Positions 11,144-23,100 of a stretch of DNA of 64,000 nucleotides are shown one piece after another (position 1 is the first letter of the stretch; each line of letters starts with the position of its first letter). Source of the stretch: Anthonomus grandis grandis. Taxonomy: Eukaryota; Arthropoda; Insecta; Coleoptera; Curculionidae. The notes beneath the pieces are model-generated. The model was not told where the DNA came from. It was given only the letters and a program-made list of their open reading frames with translations, and did no database searches. The position numbers were made by a program, and so were the translations under genes. The stretch is taken from NCBI RefSeq assembly GCF_022605725.1, contig NC_065555.1, positions 12,290,938 through 12,354,937 on the forward strand, in the 5' to 3' direction.

Positions 11144-11659
11144 TATTATTATCTAATATAAACTGAAGCAACCAAGTAAAAAATGTAATTTATATTTACT
11201 GCTTTCAATGTAATTTGCACATAGATAAATATTTTAATACAGTTTTTTTCAGCAAGTTAGGAAAGCAAATTGGAAGTTGATTACAGACTTGGTATAAGCC
11301 TGATAATATCTATGCTATAATCAAATTTTTTCGCTATATGCCGGCAATATATTTTTAAATTGGGAATATAAATGTAATTACGCAAGTGTTTGGAAACTTT
11401 ATTATATTTATTAAATCTAAGAATATACCACAGGATCATTTAAAATCTTATTTAGAGCCAGTAAAAAAATGCCTATATACCGTAATAACGTGGAAAATAC
11501 AAAATAGTATTTTAGCAGTGAGTTACATTATTTAAAATTATTAAAATATGTAATTTCTTTTTTTTTTCTTAAAGGGATAGATCTTATATCTGATTTAGAA
11601 CTTCTATTGTATTTATTTTATATTTAGCAGTTTACCAGAGAAATAGAAAGCTCTAAAGT

Positions 11660-12060
11660 CTTACAGTAGAGCAAATGTTCGAGCAAACTATTAGGAAAGC
11701 AGCAGAAATAAACATGAACAAGCCACAGCAACTAGAAGATCCTACAGAATTTTTAATGTAAGGATTCCGTGCATCAACGATTAAAGAACTTTCAGAAAAT
11801 TTGATTCATCAAAACTGCATGTACTGCGAAGATAACCGAGCCTAAATATTAAAGACCAAACCAGAGGTCACCAAACCCCTGTATAAGTGGATTGGACAGA
11901 AGCAAAAATTTTGTGCAGAAAGCAGCATCGGAAGGACAGAAAAATCCTGAAAACAACTTATATCATGCAAAACCAAGGAATCTTCAGCCAGCCCAGTGTT
12001 GATATTTCCAACATCTGGAGACGTCCTACTCTCAGTAGACTGCAAGATTAAAAATAATAA
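11660..12060 (+). other. Coding-like remnant of unknown type
   Basis: A plus-strand stretch reads like decayed protein: MFEQTIRKAAEINMNKPQQL with a TAA soon after, then NLIHQNCMYCEDNRA, then further stops. Base composition is less AT-rich than the surroundings. I do not recognise the family. It could be a retroelement or DNA-transposon relic between the two receptor genes. There is no evidence of a live gene. Confidence 0.3.
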
Positions 12061-12317
12061 AATAGAAAAAAATTACAATCAGTTAAAAATGCATTTTCCA
12101 CTTATCACCCGAAAAATAATCTCGGTGATTAATTCAAAATATTATAAAATATTTATCTCGATTTTTTGCATTTAATTATTGAAACTAGTGAAAAATTATT
12201 TGGTCTCTTATAGAAAGTGGAATAGTTAATAAACTTAGGAGTAATTTTAAAAGTTTATAATGCATCAAATAGTTCTTAATTTTAATTAACTCGATACAGC
12301 ATAATAATGTACAGATA

Positions 12318-12475
12318 TTGGCGACACCGGAGATGCTTCCTGTTCTTCGTCATTTCGGAACGACACTAGAGGGCACACCGCACGACATATCTGAAGACGC
12401 ATGGAAGGCTAGCGAATGTTCCGGACAGTATTATTCTGCCGAGTATATTGTTACAGAGTTTTTTTTTGTGAGTAT
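12318..12475 (+). other. Short GC-richer coding-like block of unknown type
   Basis: Frame without stops, reading ATPEMLPVLRHFGTTLEGTP and continuing DISEDAWKAS. It has no ATG at a convincing start and no splice partner found. The composition contrast with AT-rich flanks suggests inserted or once-coding DNA. Not recognised. Confidence 0.3.
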
Positions 12476-12539
12476 AATACTTTCTGTTTTTAAATTTGAA
12501 TTATTTTGGTATAATTTAATAAAGCTTCCTTAATTTGTC

Positions 12540-14463
12540 AAAGTCTTAGATAAGTGGTTATAGAATTAGAAAGCAAGCAGAGTTTGGGCTTATAAGGAAG
12601 GGTAATCTCCATAGAAAAATCTACCCTAGTTTTATAGATTTGCATATTTATAAAATTTTGATCAGCTTAGAAAATAACCATATTTATTGCAAATGGATTT
12701 ATATTGCTAATATATCAAAACAGAACATAAACATGGATAGGATATTTTGTTTTATAACATTAAATAATTATTAAAAGGAAAATTCATAATAAAGCATAAC
12801 CTTGACCAGGTTGATATTGTTGGTATTTTCATCTTGGATTGCGAGGTTGTGCAGATGTCTGGTTTCTTTTAATTTCCTTGACCAATGCTGGTTAGCCTGA
12901 AAATTAGAATAAGACTTTATTATGTATGATGTCTGTAATTGTTGGTTAAGCGCAATTTGGTGCCCTTTGTTTTTATATAATTTTATTGCAGGTAAAGTGT
13001 AACAAACCTCCAATTTAACAGGATTGTAAACAAGTTAACCGTAAACCCAAATAAGGACTCTTCTTCTCGAGACCTCGCCTTTAAGTTATATAGTGCCTTA
13101 AGTTATATGGTACATCTACCTAATTGATGCAGAAATTGCCTATATTTTTAGTAAGATTCCAAGGTTGACAGATGATTTCACGGAATCATTTTGGTAGATT
13201 TTCGCTATTGGGTCATTTTTTAGCTGGGTTTTGAAGACTCCAGCTGGTTTCGCTTTGAGCGGATTTAAAGAGGAAACATCCTATCTAGGTCTGATTTTTT
13301 TGTAAGAGTACAAACAATTCAACGATTCTTTGTTGTCAAGGTTACACACATTTTCAAAAGAAGAAATTTTCAGCTGTATATTAATATATACAGTGACCGC
13401 CTAAAGTTGCGCATAAATTCGATAAAAATTAGAGACATGGTTTTTTGAGAAAACGCTTGGACCCGTCGATTTTTTTTAAGTTGCGCATTATTTCACATAA
13501 ATTTTTGTATACAGGGTGGAACAAAAAAAAGATATGATGATATGACGCTAAATAAAAATTTAACCAGTAAATATTTCTTGACGATATCACTGGTAAAGAT
13601 TCTTTGTGTCGATCAACAATGCGATCAAGCTGCGTTGCAATATTATCACCTTTTTCTCTAACATGGGTTATTTGTTAGAGAAAAATTAATCATCATTGCA
13701 TCAGAGATGTTGCAAGCCAACAAACTGCCTATAGTTCCACGGCAACGCAAATTCTAGCTTTTCAATATTTTAAAACTAAAAATTATTGTGCTTACTGGAT
13801 AAATTTCTCAGTTAGGTTTCTCACGCGTTGTTTGGTTTTTAGGCCTTTCTATCTACCCCCTTGTAACTATCATATGGTTGCATCATTCAGTTTCCGATTG
13901 CATACAATTTTTATTACCGAAATTGTAAAAACCGTAATTGAATACTTCAAACCCATGATCTGAGCCCCATCGAACACACTTGAGCTGCTTTTGGGTATCC
14001 TGACATCTGTCACAGAGCTTAGTACTGGCTGATCACATTGTCCAACAACTACTGAAGACACTGTCCATCCTGAGGCACATCAGGTAGGTCCCATGGCCGT
14101 CTAATTATCAGCCATGGTGAGAGCAAGGATCATAGGTATTACATAATTATAATGTAACGAGTTAGAAGCGAAAGACAACGGCCGCAGACATGATTTTCAT
14201 AATTTAATACTAATTTAAGTAATTTGTTGCAAATATATTTACTAGTTTTACGTAATTTTTGAGGCACCTTATGTTTGCTGGGAACTAAGTTTATACGTAT
14301 GTAACGATTTTGACTTTTAAAACTTAATTTGCTTCTGGTAAACTCGTAAATTTCATATGCTTACTGTTTCTTTCTTTGAACTTGGATTTGCTAGTTTAAT
14401 GGATCTGCTACGAGGCAATCTGCCACCACGATTTGGAGTTTCGGGAAAACCGTCGGGTGTGTA
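12540..14463. other. Intergenic spacer between the divergent Or genes
   Basis: Mostly AT-rich. Near 13389-13520 there is a possible Tc1-like end (TACAGTGACCGCC... with AAGTTGCGCAT repeated inward) and a TACAGGGTGGAAC sequence, but no partner ends were found. Open frames at 12771-13013 and 13870-14061 (minus) resemble nothing I know. Confidence 0.35.
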
Positions 14464-14963
14464 CCCTATTCGGATCCGTTAAAGTTAAAGGGACGTCTAA
14501 AAAACGATTTTTTTTGAAAAATTTTACATAGAATGTTAAGTTTGAACATTTTATTGATAAAAAAGTGAGAATGAAGTAAAAAAATGAAAAATTTTAAAAA
14601 TTATAAAGGATTTTCTCCTTACGTATGATTCACAATTACACCCGGCTTGACTACACTCTATTTGCGACTAGGCATCACGTTGACCATTATATATGCTATT
14701 AATTTAAATTTAAAGCCTTAAGTAACAAAATTCTGCAACTTAGAAGGATTTACATCACTTCTTTAGGTGAAAAACACAAATTTCCACACGCAAATCCGGA
14801 ATATCGAATATGCAAATACGGACTTATTCATAAATAAAAAAAAAAGTCAAAATGTCACATATTTGTTGGGAGTGGCTACTGTACTAGTACGATTATCTTA
14901 ATTTTCTGTCCTGTCTCATTATAGGTAAGTATTTGTTATATATATATAAAATATTATAAATAT

Positions 14964-14989
14964 GCACACGGGGCGGTAGCCCCGTGTGC
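14964..14989. repeat. GC-rich hairpin 1 inside the 8-bp-TSD element
   Basis: GCACACGGGGC, loop GGTA, GCCCCGTGTGC: 11 perfect base pairs with a 4-base loop. Confidence 0.9.
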
Positions 14990-15002
14990 GCATACAAGGC
15001 AG

Positions 15003-15032
15003 GCGCACATGGGGCGGCAGCCCCGTGTGCGC
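15003..15032. repeat. GC-rich hairpin 2 inside the 8-bp-TSD element
   Basis: GCGCACATGGGGC, loop GGCA, GCCCCGTGTGCGC: 13 pairs with one T-G wobble. Sequence-related to hairpin 1, 14 bases further on, so the two form a short tandem. Confidence 0.9.
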
Positions 15033-15948
15033 ACATGAGACTGTGTGGTTGGCGCACATGTGGAGTTGGCATTGCAAAAAGGGATTGGAACCTTGGGTTG
15101 GCACTAAATAGTGGGTTGGGTAGTCGTTTGAGCCCTACTTAGGGAATGGGATAATAGTTAGAAAATGGGAATTATAGGTTATATTAAAGTAAGTTATAAG
15201 TTATATTAAACACGCGGCGCTACCGCCCCGCGTATTTGTGCCTATAATTCCTATGCCTTATTCCTATTCCTAATGCCTATAATGAATTTAAAGATATTTA
15301 TTGTTTTGACTATAGGTTAATCTACATTAATTAAACCTCATCGTTATTATTTACCTATTAATAATTAAATATCTTAAATTATGTTTTTTTTTTCAAAATG
15401 TATATTTATTATATATAAAATTACATAAAATATCAAATAATTTAAATAAATAATACCTATTTTTTAACACCTGATAAATGTGTTTTGTTCATCTAATGTA
15501 AAATCTAACTAGGTATATTATGCCTTTATTATCTAAAATTGAGTCCACAGCCAACACATCCAACTAAAAAGTGTTCCAGGCAAAACCAAAAAATACTACT
15601 GGGGACGTAGTGAAGCCACTGCCATTTTTGTCAATAAGGTTGTTGTTTTATTTTTCTTGTGTGTAAATTACAAAATGTGTAATTAAAAGAGGTACAAAGC
15701 GATAAAAAATTATATAAATTTACAATAATAACCCCCAAAAAGTTCCAAAATTGCCCCAATATATATATTTTTTAACTATAGCAAAATCAAGAGCCTTGAG
15801 CAAGTCATAATTTCCAAAATTTTGTATTTTTTTCAATCATCCTCACTTTTTTATCAATATTTTGACCACACTCAAAATCCTATGTAAAAATTTTCAAAAA
15901 AAAATAGGTTTTTAGACGTCCCTTTAACTTTACCGGACCCCCCTATTC

Positions 15949-17150
15949 CCCGAATCGATAATTTTCACAATTGTTAAAATCGAAATGCATGGGGACACTT
16001 CTCCCACGATACATTCGGCATCATTCGGCTTGGCTAAGTTTGAACTTTAATAATTAAAGGTTAGATTATTTGACAACTGTGACATATCTCCTTTTAAATA
16101 TACTAAAGCTGAGTTTACCGAATATTTTTTTTATGTTTCATTTAGCGCTCCTAAATTAGTTGTGGTTTACTTATCTAGTAATATTTCCTGCTTCAGTTTC
16201 AGGGTTTTATTCAGGGCCAAAATTAAGGCAAGATTTAAGGTGTCATTGCACGAGGGTAGTAAAGCAGGGTAGTAAATACATAAATACTATAAAATTAGTT
16301 ATTTTTAGTAGTCGTAAATGATCATGTTTAGTAGTGTACGTGTGTAAAAATGATACATTGGTATTATGTGTGGGGTGTGAATTGGATGTCAGTGTAATTA
16401 GACTAGCAATACCATAAAAACTGAGAACGGCATCATCAAAAGAGCCTTTACCATAATATATTACCTAAAGAATATTTAAAAAAATCATCTTCTAGTGCTC
16501 TTAACCTAATGTAAAAAATAATTTTATATCCACAAAGTAAATCTTATTAATAAGTGTTTGTAGATTAAGATCAGATTTAGGAAAAAGTAAATAAATTCCC
16601 CTACTAAACTTTTCAAGGTTATATTTCTTACTCGTGTTGTTGTGGTTGAGATGCCGGTGTGGAGAGATGCCGAGAAATAAATTATATACAAAGTATTACT
16701 AAAGAATGTGTTTTAGTTACAAGAGAAATTAAATAAGTGTTAATTAAATACAACAATAATTAGTATTGATTCGTTTTTAACCTGCTTAGTTATAATATAA
16801 CACGCCGTTTTAGTATGACGTTATATCTATCCAGGAGTTATGTCGAAGAAATATTTTTTCTTTCACTTATTCAGCAACTACCTAATTTAGTCTAAAAAAA
16901 AATTTGAACCTATCAATTTTAATCTAGTTATGGATATTTACTATCATTGCTGTATTTGTTGTTCTTGTGGCTATTTAATAAAACAAATATTACGTACAGT
17001 TGTAGCAATTTGTTTGGTAATAATAGTTATTTTAAGTAAAGGGTCATGGATTATTGATCTAGCAAAGACAAAGCTTATTTCACCTATCTGTTCTCTATCC
17101 CTCTTTGTGTATAGACACATATAAAGAACTGTGTTTTTTAAGATCTTAAA
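15949..17150. other. Region upstream of OrB
   Basis: AT-rich DNA preceding the OrB start codon, presumably holding its promoter. I see no recognisable gene or repeat. A 64-codon frame at 16930-17124 is hydrophobic but has no family resemblance and I do not call it. Confidence 0.4.
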
Positions 17151-20100
17151 ATGCTTAACATTAGGTTCTTAAAAGTTCTTTTAATAATTACAGGAAGCTG
17201 GCGCCTACCTCTAACTGATATTGTTTTACATAAAACAGCTTATTATCTGTACTCTTTTATTTATCAATTATTACTACATTTGCTCTTTATCAGTTTCCTT
17301 ATTAACATACCAATATCACTGATATCCAAAGATTTTAAGAAGTTTAATGATGTAATTATGTATACTATTACAATGTCTCTCATTTTAGCTAAAAACTTCA
17401 TTTATCAATCCAAAAAGATGCAGAAGTTGATATTGCAATGCGAAATTGACCAAGTAAGTTTTTTTAAAGGAAGAGCTATTGTTGCTGTTGCCGAAAGACA
17501 TGCCAAGGTATATATAAAAATTCTATTATCTTATATATTTAAAGAGTTATATAATATTTGTGGATACAAATAGCGAATAATAACAATTTTGCTAAATGAT
17601 TAACAAGAATTACTTGCTAACTGAAAAAGCAAAAATTATATTTAGAAAAATATTAGAACTAAGGTAAATATGGTAAATTATTATTAAATATTTTAGAAAG
17701 AAACTTGATTAAAATTATTTGACTCATTAGTTGAATAGATAAAAAGAGATAAATAAGCGCTAAATATTGAATGACAAGTTCCTTAACAATGTTCTTTACA
17801 AATTAAAATGCTACGAGGATTAAAGAGATTTGACAAGAGGGAAAAAGATCGTTGAAAAAATTTAATTTGATAAAATCTACACTTTTAAAATTTTCTTTTA
17901 TATATACGTTTTACTTATGGCAATTATTATGATAATAAATATGGACTTCTTATGTAGGTAATTTTCCAAGGTAATCAAGAGCAGCAGGTACACTATATTA
18001 AATCTATAAGTTGCAGAATATTTTGCCGGAGCTTGCAAGCAGATCCACTACTATAATCCTCACAACCTCCTGGTTGTAGTTCAAAAGGTGTAGTAAATTT
18101 GAGTATGTACATTTTTATGAAGCTTACCTTTGTCTTATTATTAAGAGTCACTAGCTGTTGAATTAATCTTATGAGTTAGCTTTATATGTCAGTCCTAAAG
18201 AATCGTCCTGCAATAGTGAGCTTAGCTGATTTTTCATTACCTTCATCACCTGGTACCCATGAAGTGTTAGTATATTGAGCCTTATTAAAGCTCTCTAGAG
18301 CATTCAAGCAGTTTCTTATTGAGCCCTTACTATTGACGCTGGCAACTTAACTAGCCATCGAGTCATTTATTTACTAGTCTTGGTCTGCCAGGCCATTGTG
18401 TTTGTTAAAGGAGAATTAAGAAATAATCTTCTTTTATTTGAAATTTTACTTTTCATACATGTGTATGCTTTGGGTTTATATTTCAAACCGTTTTACTCTA
18501 TTTTCTATATCACTTTGAACGTTCTCTAATATCACGTTAATCAGTTAAATCTCTACTATTTATTAGAGTAAAAATCAGTGCCTGAAGTCTACCAACAATT
18601 GCCTAAATTCCACTCTCAAGATTACATTATTGATTTTCTTTTCTTTTGGATTAAAATATTTGTGGATCTAGATTACTAACAATAAAATATGTCGCAATTT
18701 GACAGTTATTATTTTAAATGTACTCGTCGACTTTCAGATAGATGCAAGTCTGCAAAATGTGATGGTTGTATGTAGAAATTTTATTATGCATGCATGGGGT
18801 TAACAACTTTAGAGATTCATGTAATTGAACTTAAGAATATACGTTTATTCTTAAGTATTTCTGTGAAACTTGTCTCCAAAACGAACTAAAAGATCTAACG
18901 AAAAGATCAAATTTCTAGATACCAATTAAATAATTGAGTACGCAATAAAATAATTATCTATCTAATATGACTGAAATTCAGGTGATTAAATTACCATACT
19001 GCATGAGTCTTTTAAAAGGCAAAAACGAGCAAATAATTTTATACTCTTAAATATGAATATTGCTGCAGAGACGCCTCCAGAAGCACAAGTACCTGATTTA
19101 CTGATCCAGATTATCAACAAACATAATTTAGTTTATTCTATCCTTATAATAAGTAAACCTAGTCGTAATAGGCACAATATTACTAGGGTCTACTCCTTTC
19201 CAGCTTGCAGACCATATCAAGATCTCGAAGAAAGTTAGCAGCCGATAACTTACGTCGAAGTGAATCTAACTCCGCAACAACAAAATGATCACTATGCGGT
19301 GAAGAAAGAATTAAAATGTCGGAGGGATAATAGAGAAAACAATTTTATATTAAAGTTTGCGAAAGGTGTGCCATCCATTGAAACAAAAAACCAAATAAAT
19401 ATTCCATTTTTAATATAACCCTCTACTATCAAAATATGAGGGGACTTCGAAGCAAGATTAATTTTTTTCCGGCCTATACTTCGCCGGGATCCTATTAAAT
19501 CTTGGCTTTAGTCAGATATATAAGATTCGGAATTATTTCTGGATTCTCACACCATATATCGAGGACACCGAAAGGTGAATCTTTTAAGGGCATCACATGG
19601 CGGCGGAGTTTTCCTAGGCCTCTTAAGCAAGTTGTGCTCTTAGCCCTTAGATTTATCAGATGTAACTCGCCCCTTATTGATATATTTCCGGTTCTCTTTC
19701 GGAGGATATAAACCTCTCCATGAGTTTTTCAATATTGTCGATTTTGGGCAATTCTAGATTAGAGATGTTACCCGTCCATCTTCTTTGTGGTCTTCCACTG
19801 TTTCTCTTAATTTTTTTAGGCCGCTACTGTACCACTATCTCTGTCCATCTCTCCTCATCTTGTCTCGCTACGTGACCCGCCCAGGCAACTCTTTTGACTC
19901 TATTTCTCCTCCATATCTCCTGATTTCTTATCCTATTTCAGAGATTCCCAAGTCTGCTTATTCTATTGCTCTTTGAACTGCTCTAAGCCGACTCACGCTT
20001 TATTGGTCTAGTGTCATTGTCTTCAGACCATACGTTGCCATAGTTAAAACGCACATATCGTGCATTTTTGGTTTTAAATTTATTAGGATATCTGGATGTC

Positions 20101-23100
20101 TGAGAAGCTGCACGCGTCTGGTTATTTCAGGCTTTTGATTCTTCTTCCTCAGCTTAGCAACTTGTTCGAGGTAGATGTATTCAGTGGCTCAATAATCTGG
20201 TTATCCAGAACGATCTAAATGTTATCTGAGATCATTACTTTTATTTTGTTAGTATTCATTTTTAGACCTATGCTATTAGAAGCGTTGTTCAGCTGTTGTA
20301 GCATGTCCAATTCGTTTTAGCTGTTTTAAATTATAATTCTCTGTAATCATTCTAATTTCTTGAAGACATCCTTAAAAAGCGTTAAGGTAAAGAACTTCGG
20401 TGATATTGTGCCTCCTTGACACACTTCGACTCAATCCAATTTTATCTATTTTAATATTTCCATAATTTTGTACAAGCATTGTTGAATTATCATAGGTATT
20501 TTTAATAAGAGTGTTGTATCCTTAGTCTATGCGGGCATTATTTAATCAATTCAAGCCAAGATGGACCATGTTTCTATTGAATCAAATGCTTCGTGAAGGT
20601 GCACAAATTTCAGACATATGGGGATATTGTATTCGGTAGTTTTTTTCTATTAGTGTACGTAATGTCTATAAATGGCCAATTGTGCTGAATCCGCTTCAGA
20701 AACCAGTCTGTTCTTCTGGCTGGTAAAAGTCTAGTGGACTTTGTGTAAAGGTGCGACAGTAAGCAAATAGAGCATTAGTTCTCGATAATAGTAGTATCTC
20801 CATTTTTAAATAGCATAGTTTGGTATTTAGCTAACTGGTAGGGATTTATTAAGCAATCCTTAAATTGCCTTTACCAGTCTATTTTCTATAAGTTTAAGCA
20901 TTTCCACTGTGACGCGATCTTCTTCGGGGCATTTTCGATTCTTTGTTTTTTGTCAAGCAATTTTTATTAAATCTAGGCTATATTGATGTACAACTTCCAT
21001 ATTAGGCTTTACAGATGAGTATAGTTTGCTGTAGAATCTGTCAATAATTTGGGTAATATGTTGTGGGCTTGATGCAATCACGCCGTGTTTGTTTCATAAA
21101 CTGCTGAATCGTCTTTATCCATTAGACCGTCTAGACTAATGGACTCTTATATGTTTCTTTCTACCGTGTCTTGAATGATTTTAGTTCTGCATCTTCTCAT
21201 ATCTTTGCGAATAACCTTTTTTACATGTTAATTGAGTATCTTTTGTTCTGCCCTTCACCCCTTTTTCCATCTTCCATATCTGTCTCATCATTTAAATTAT
21301 TCATTCACTGAGTCCATTGTTTTTCTTCTTTTATAATTAAGCGCATATTTTTTTTATTGCTGCTTGTACAGATGATCTAATTCTCTCATTCCACTGGTTA
21401 ATGTTTATCTCCTCTAGAGCTTTTTCTGGTGGTGAATATCTTATTAAAGAAAAGTTAAATCTTATTAAAATTTAAAAAGAAATCGTGCTCGAATCATTCT
21501 GTGGTCGCTTCCGGTGTTGACTCTATCCAAAACTAGTCAATTTCGTTTTTTGTGGAGTTTTTTTCCTGAAGAATGTGTGTTTAAATAGTGGATATTTTCA
21601 ATGTTTAAGAAGTTTGCTGGCATTTCTCCTCTGCCGCTTTTATCTCCTAGTCCGTAGTGACCAACAAAGTCAGAATTGCCGGATTTTCTCCTTCCGATCT
21701 GGGTGTTAAGGTATCCAATTATGTCTATGAAGTGCGCTTTGCTCTTGTTCCTATTGCTTTTCAATGTTTATGTCTTTATACAGTTGTTCTAATTCTTCAT
21801 CTTCTGCGGTGCTAGTAGGCGCGTATCCGTTATTTATTTGAGTTGCATAAGTTTTGTTCAGATTGTAACTTTAATGTTCAATATTTTACCATTTACGTTA
21901 TTGTTATCTTCCACCTACAGCCAGCGATACAGATGTATTAACCTTTTTAAAATCCTTATCTGCACTTAATGCCATACTTAATATGCACAACATTATTCTC
22001 GGTAAGTTTAATATTACCACGTAGGGAATTGATTATCGACTCATCAAATCGTTTTGAATTTCTATAATTTAAAATAAATCTTGAATCTTAAACAATATAT
22101 TGTTATACTCAACTTTCCTAATCTCTTCTTAGATCTTGTGTTTGCTAATTTTGATAGAGACCTCTTAAAACCATAAGTTAGTGAAGATTTATACCACCCT
22201 GCATTATTGGTTAATAATACTTCTAGGAGCCGTCATACCTTCCTGTCCTTAAAAACATTAGACCAGAATTTAATTAGAGAAAATCAGATTTTCCATAGGT
22301 ATAATATTTTACTACAGGAGTGTGACTGGTCTTCAATATTGGACTCTTCTAATGTCTCAATGGCGTTTGGTCTTAGGCTTACCTCTCTTGGCTTACCAAG
22401 GATATATTAAATACTATTTTTAAGAAGGAAAAAACCTTTAGAGACTTTAAATCCCATTGCGCTCATTTTTATTATTCCAGACATACCTCACCTACTTACC
22501 TTACGTTGCAATATGAAGTATTAAGTGTATTCAGCATATCGAGGTCACATTAAGCATTTAGAGATATACATTCTGATTCCCCACCTCATGGCCATTTATT
22601 TATAGTAAAAAGAGTAGTCAGATTAAAAGTCAAGAATTCTTGCATCTATTTGTTTCATATTTCATACTCACTTGGTTCATATTAAATATTCCCGCAAGAA
22701 ATTGTGTCAGCATTTGCCGTAGGATTGTGTACAAGTATCCCTTTTTGCCTTCCACATTTATCCCACTATTAAGGATTGCATGCAGTGTTAATGATAGTAC
22801 CCATTAACACTGAGATATATGTTCAATCTAGTAATCCATATTAGCATATTTCCTAAAATGTGGAAGATCGCAAGAGTATGTACTCCTACCAACTTATCTC
22901 GATCGTATGAAATTTCTCAAAATAATAGAGGGTGTTTTAGAACTATGGGATCAAACTTCTGGGGGTTGTTCAGTGCAACAGAAAAATCCATTTGAGTATA
23001 GGAACCCATTTCCGAAAATGCGTCACTACGCCACTACGGCCCTAAGACGCGTTAAAATTTATAAAAAACATTAATTACCTAAATAAAATCTGCTGCATTT

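Larger units (their letters stand above)
14472..15940. mobile_element. Non-autonomous DNA transposon with 8-bp target duplication
   Basis: CCCTATTC occurs directly repeated at 14464-14471 and 15941-15948. Between them lies a 1469-bp unit whose ends are inverted repeats of about 115 bp (outer end GGRTCCGKTAAAGTTAAAGG). An 8-bp duplication fits hAT, P or Merlin; ends starting GG recall Merlin (GGN ends, 8-9 bp duplications), but this is inference. There is no transposase. The interior carries GC-rich hairpins (14964-14989, 15003-15032) and a related GC-rich block near 15209-15232, in sharp contrast to the AT-rich remainder. Confidence 0.8.

Noticed and set aside
12771..13013. 80-codon minus-strand frame as a gene
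   Set aside because: No recognisable motif, AT-rich codon use and no splice signals that connect it to anything.
16930..17124. 64-codon hydrophobic frame upstream of OrB
   Set aside because: No family resemblance, no splice partner; hydrophobicity is expected of AT-rich random frames.
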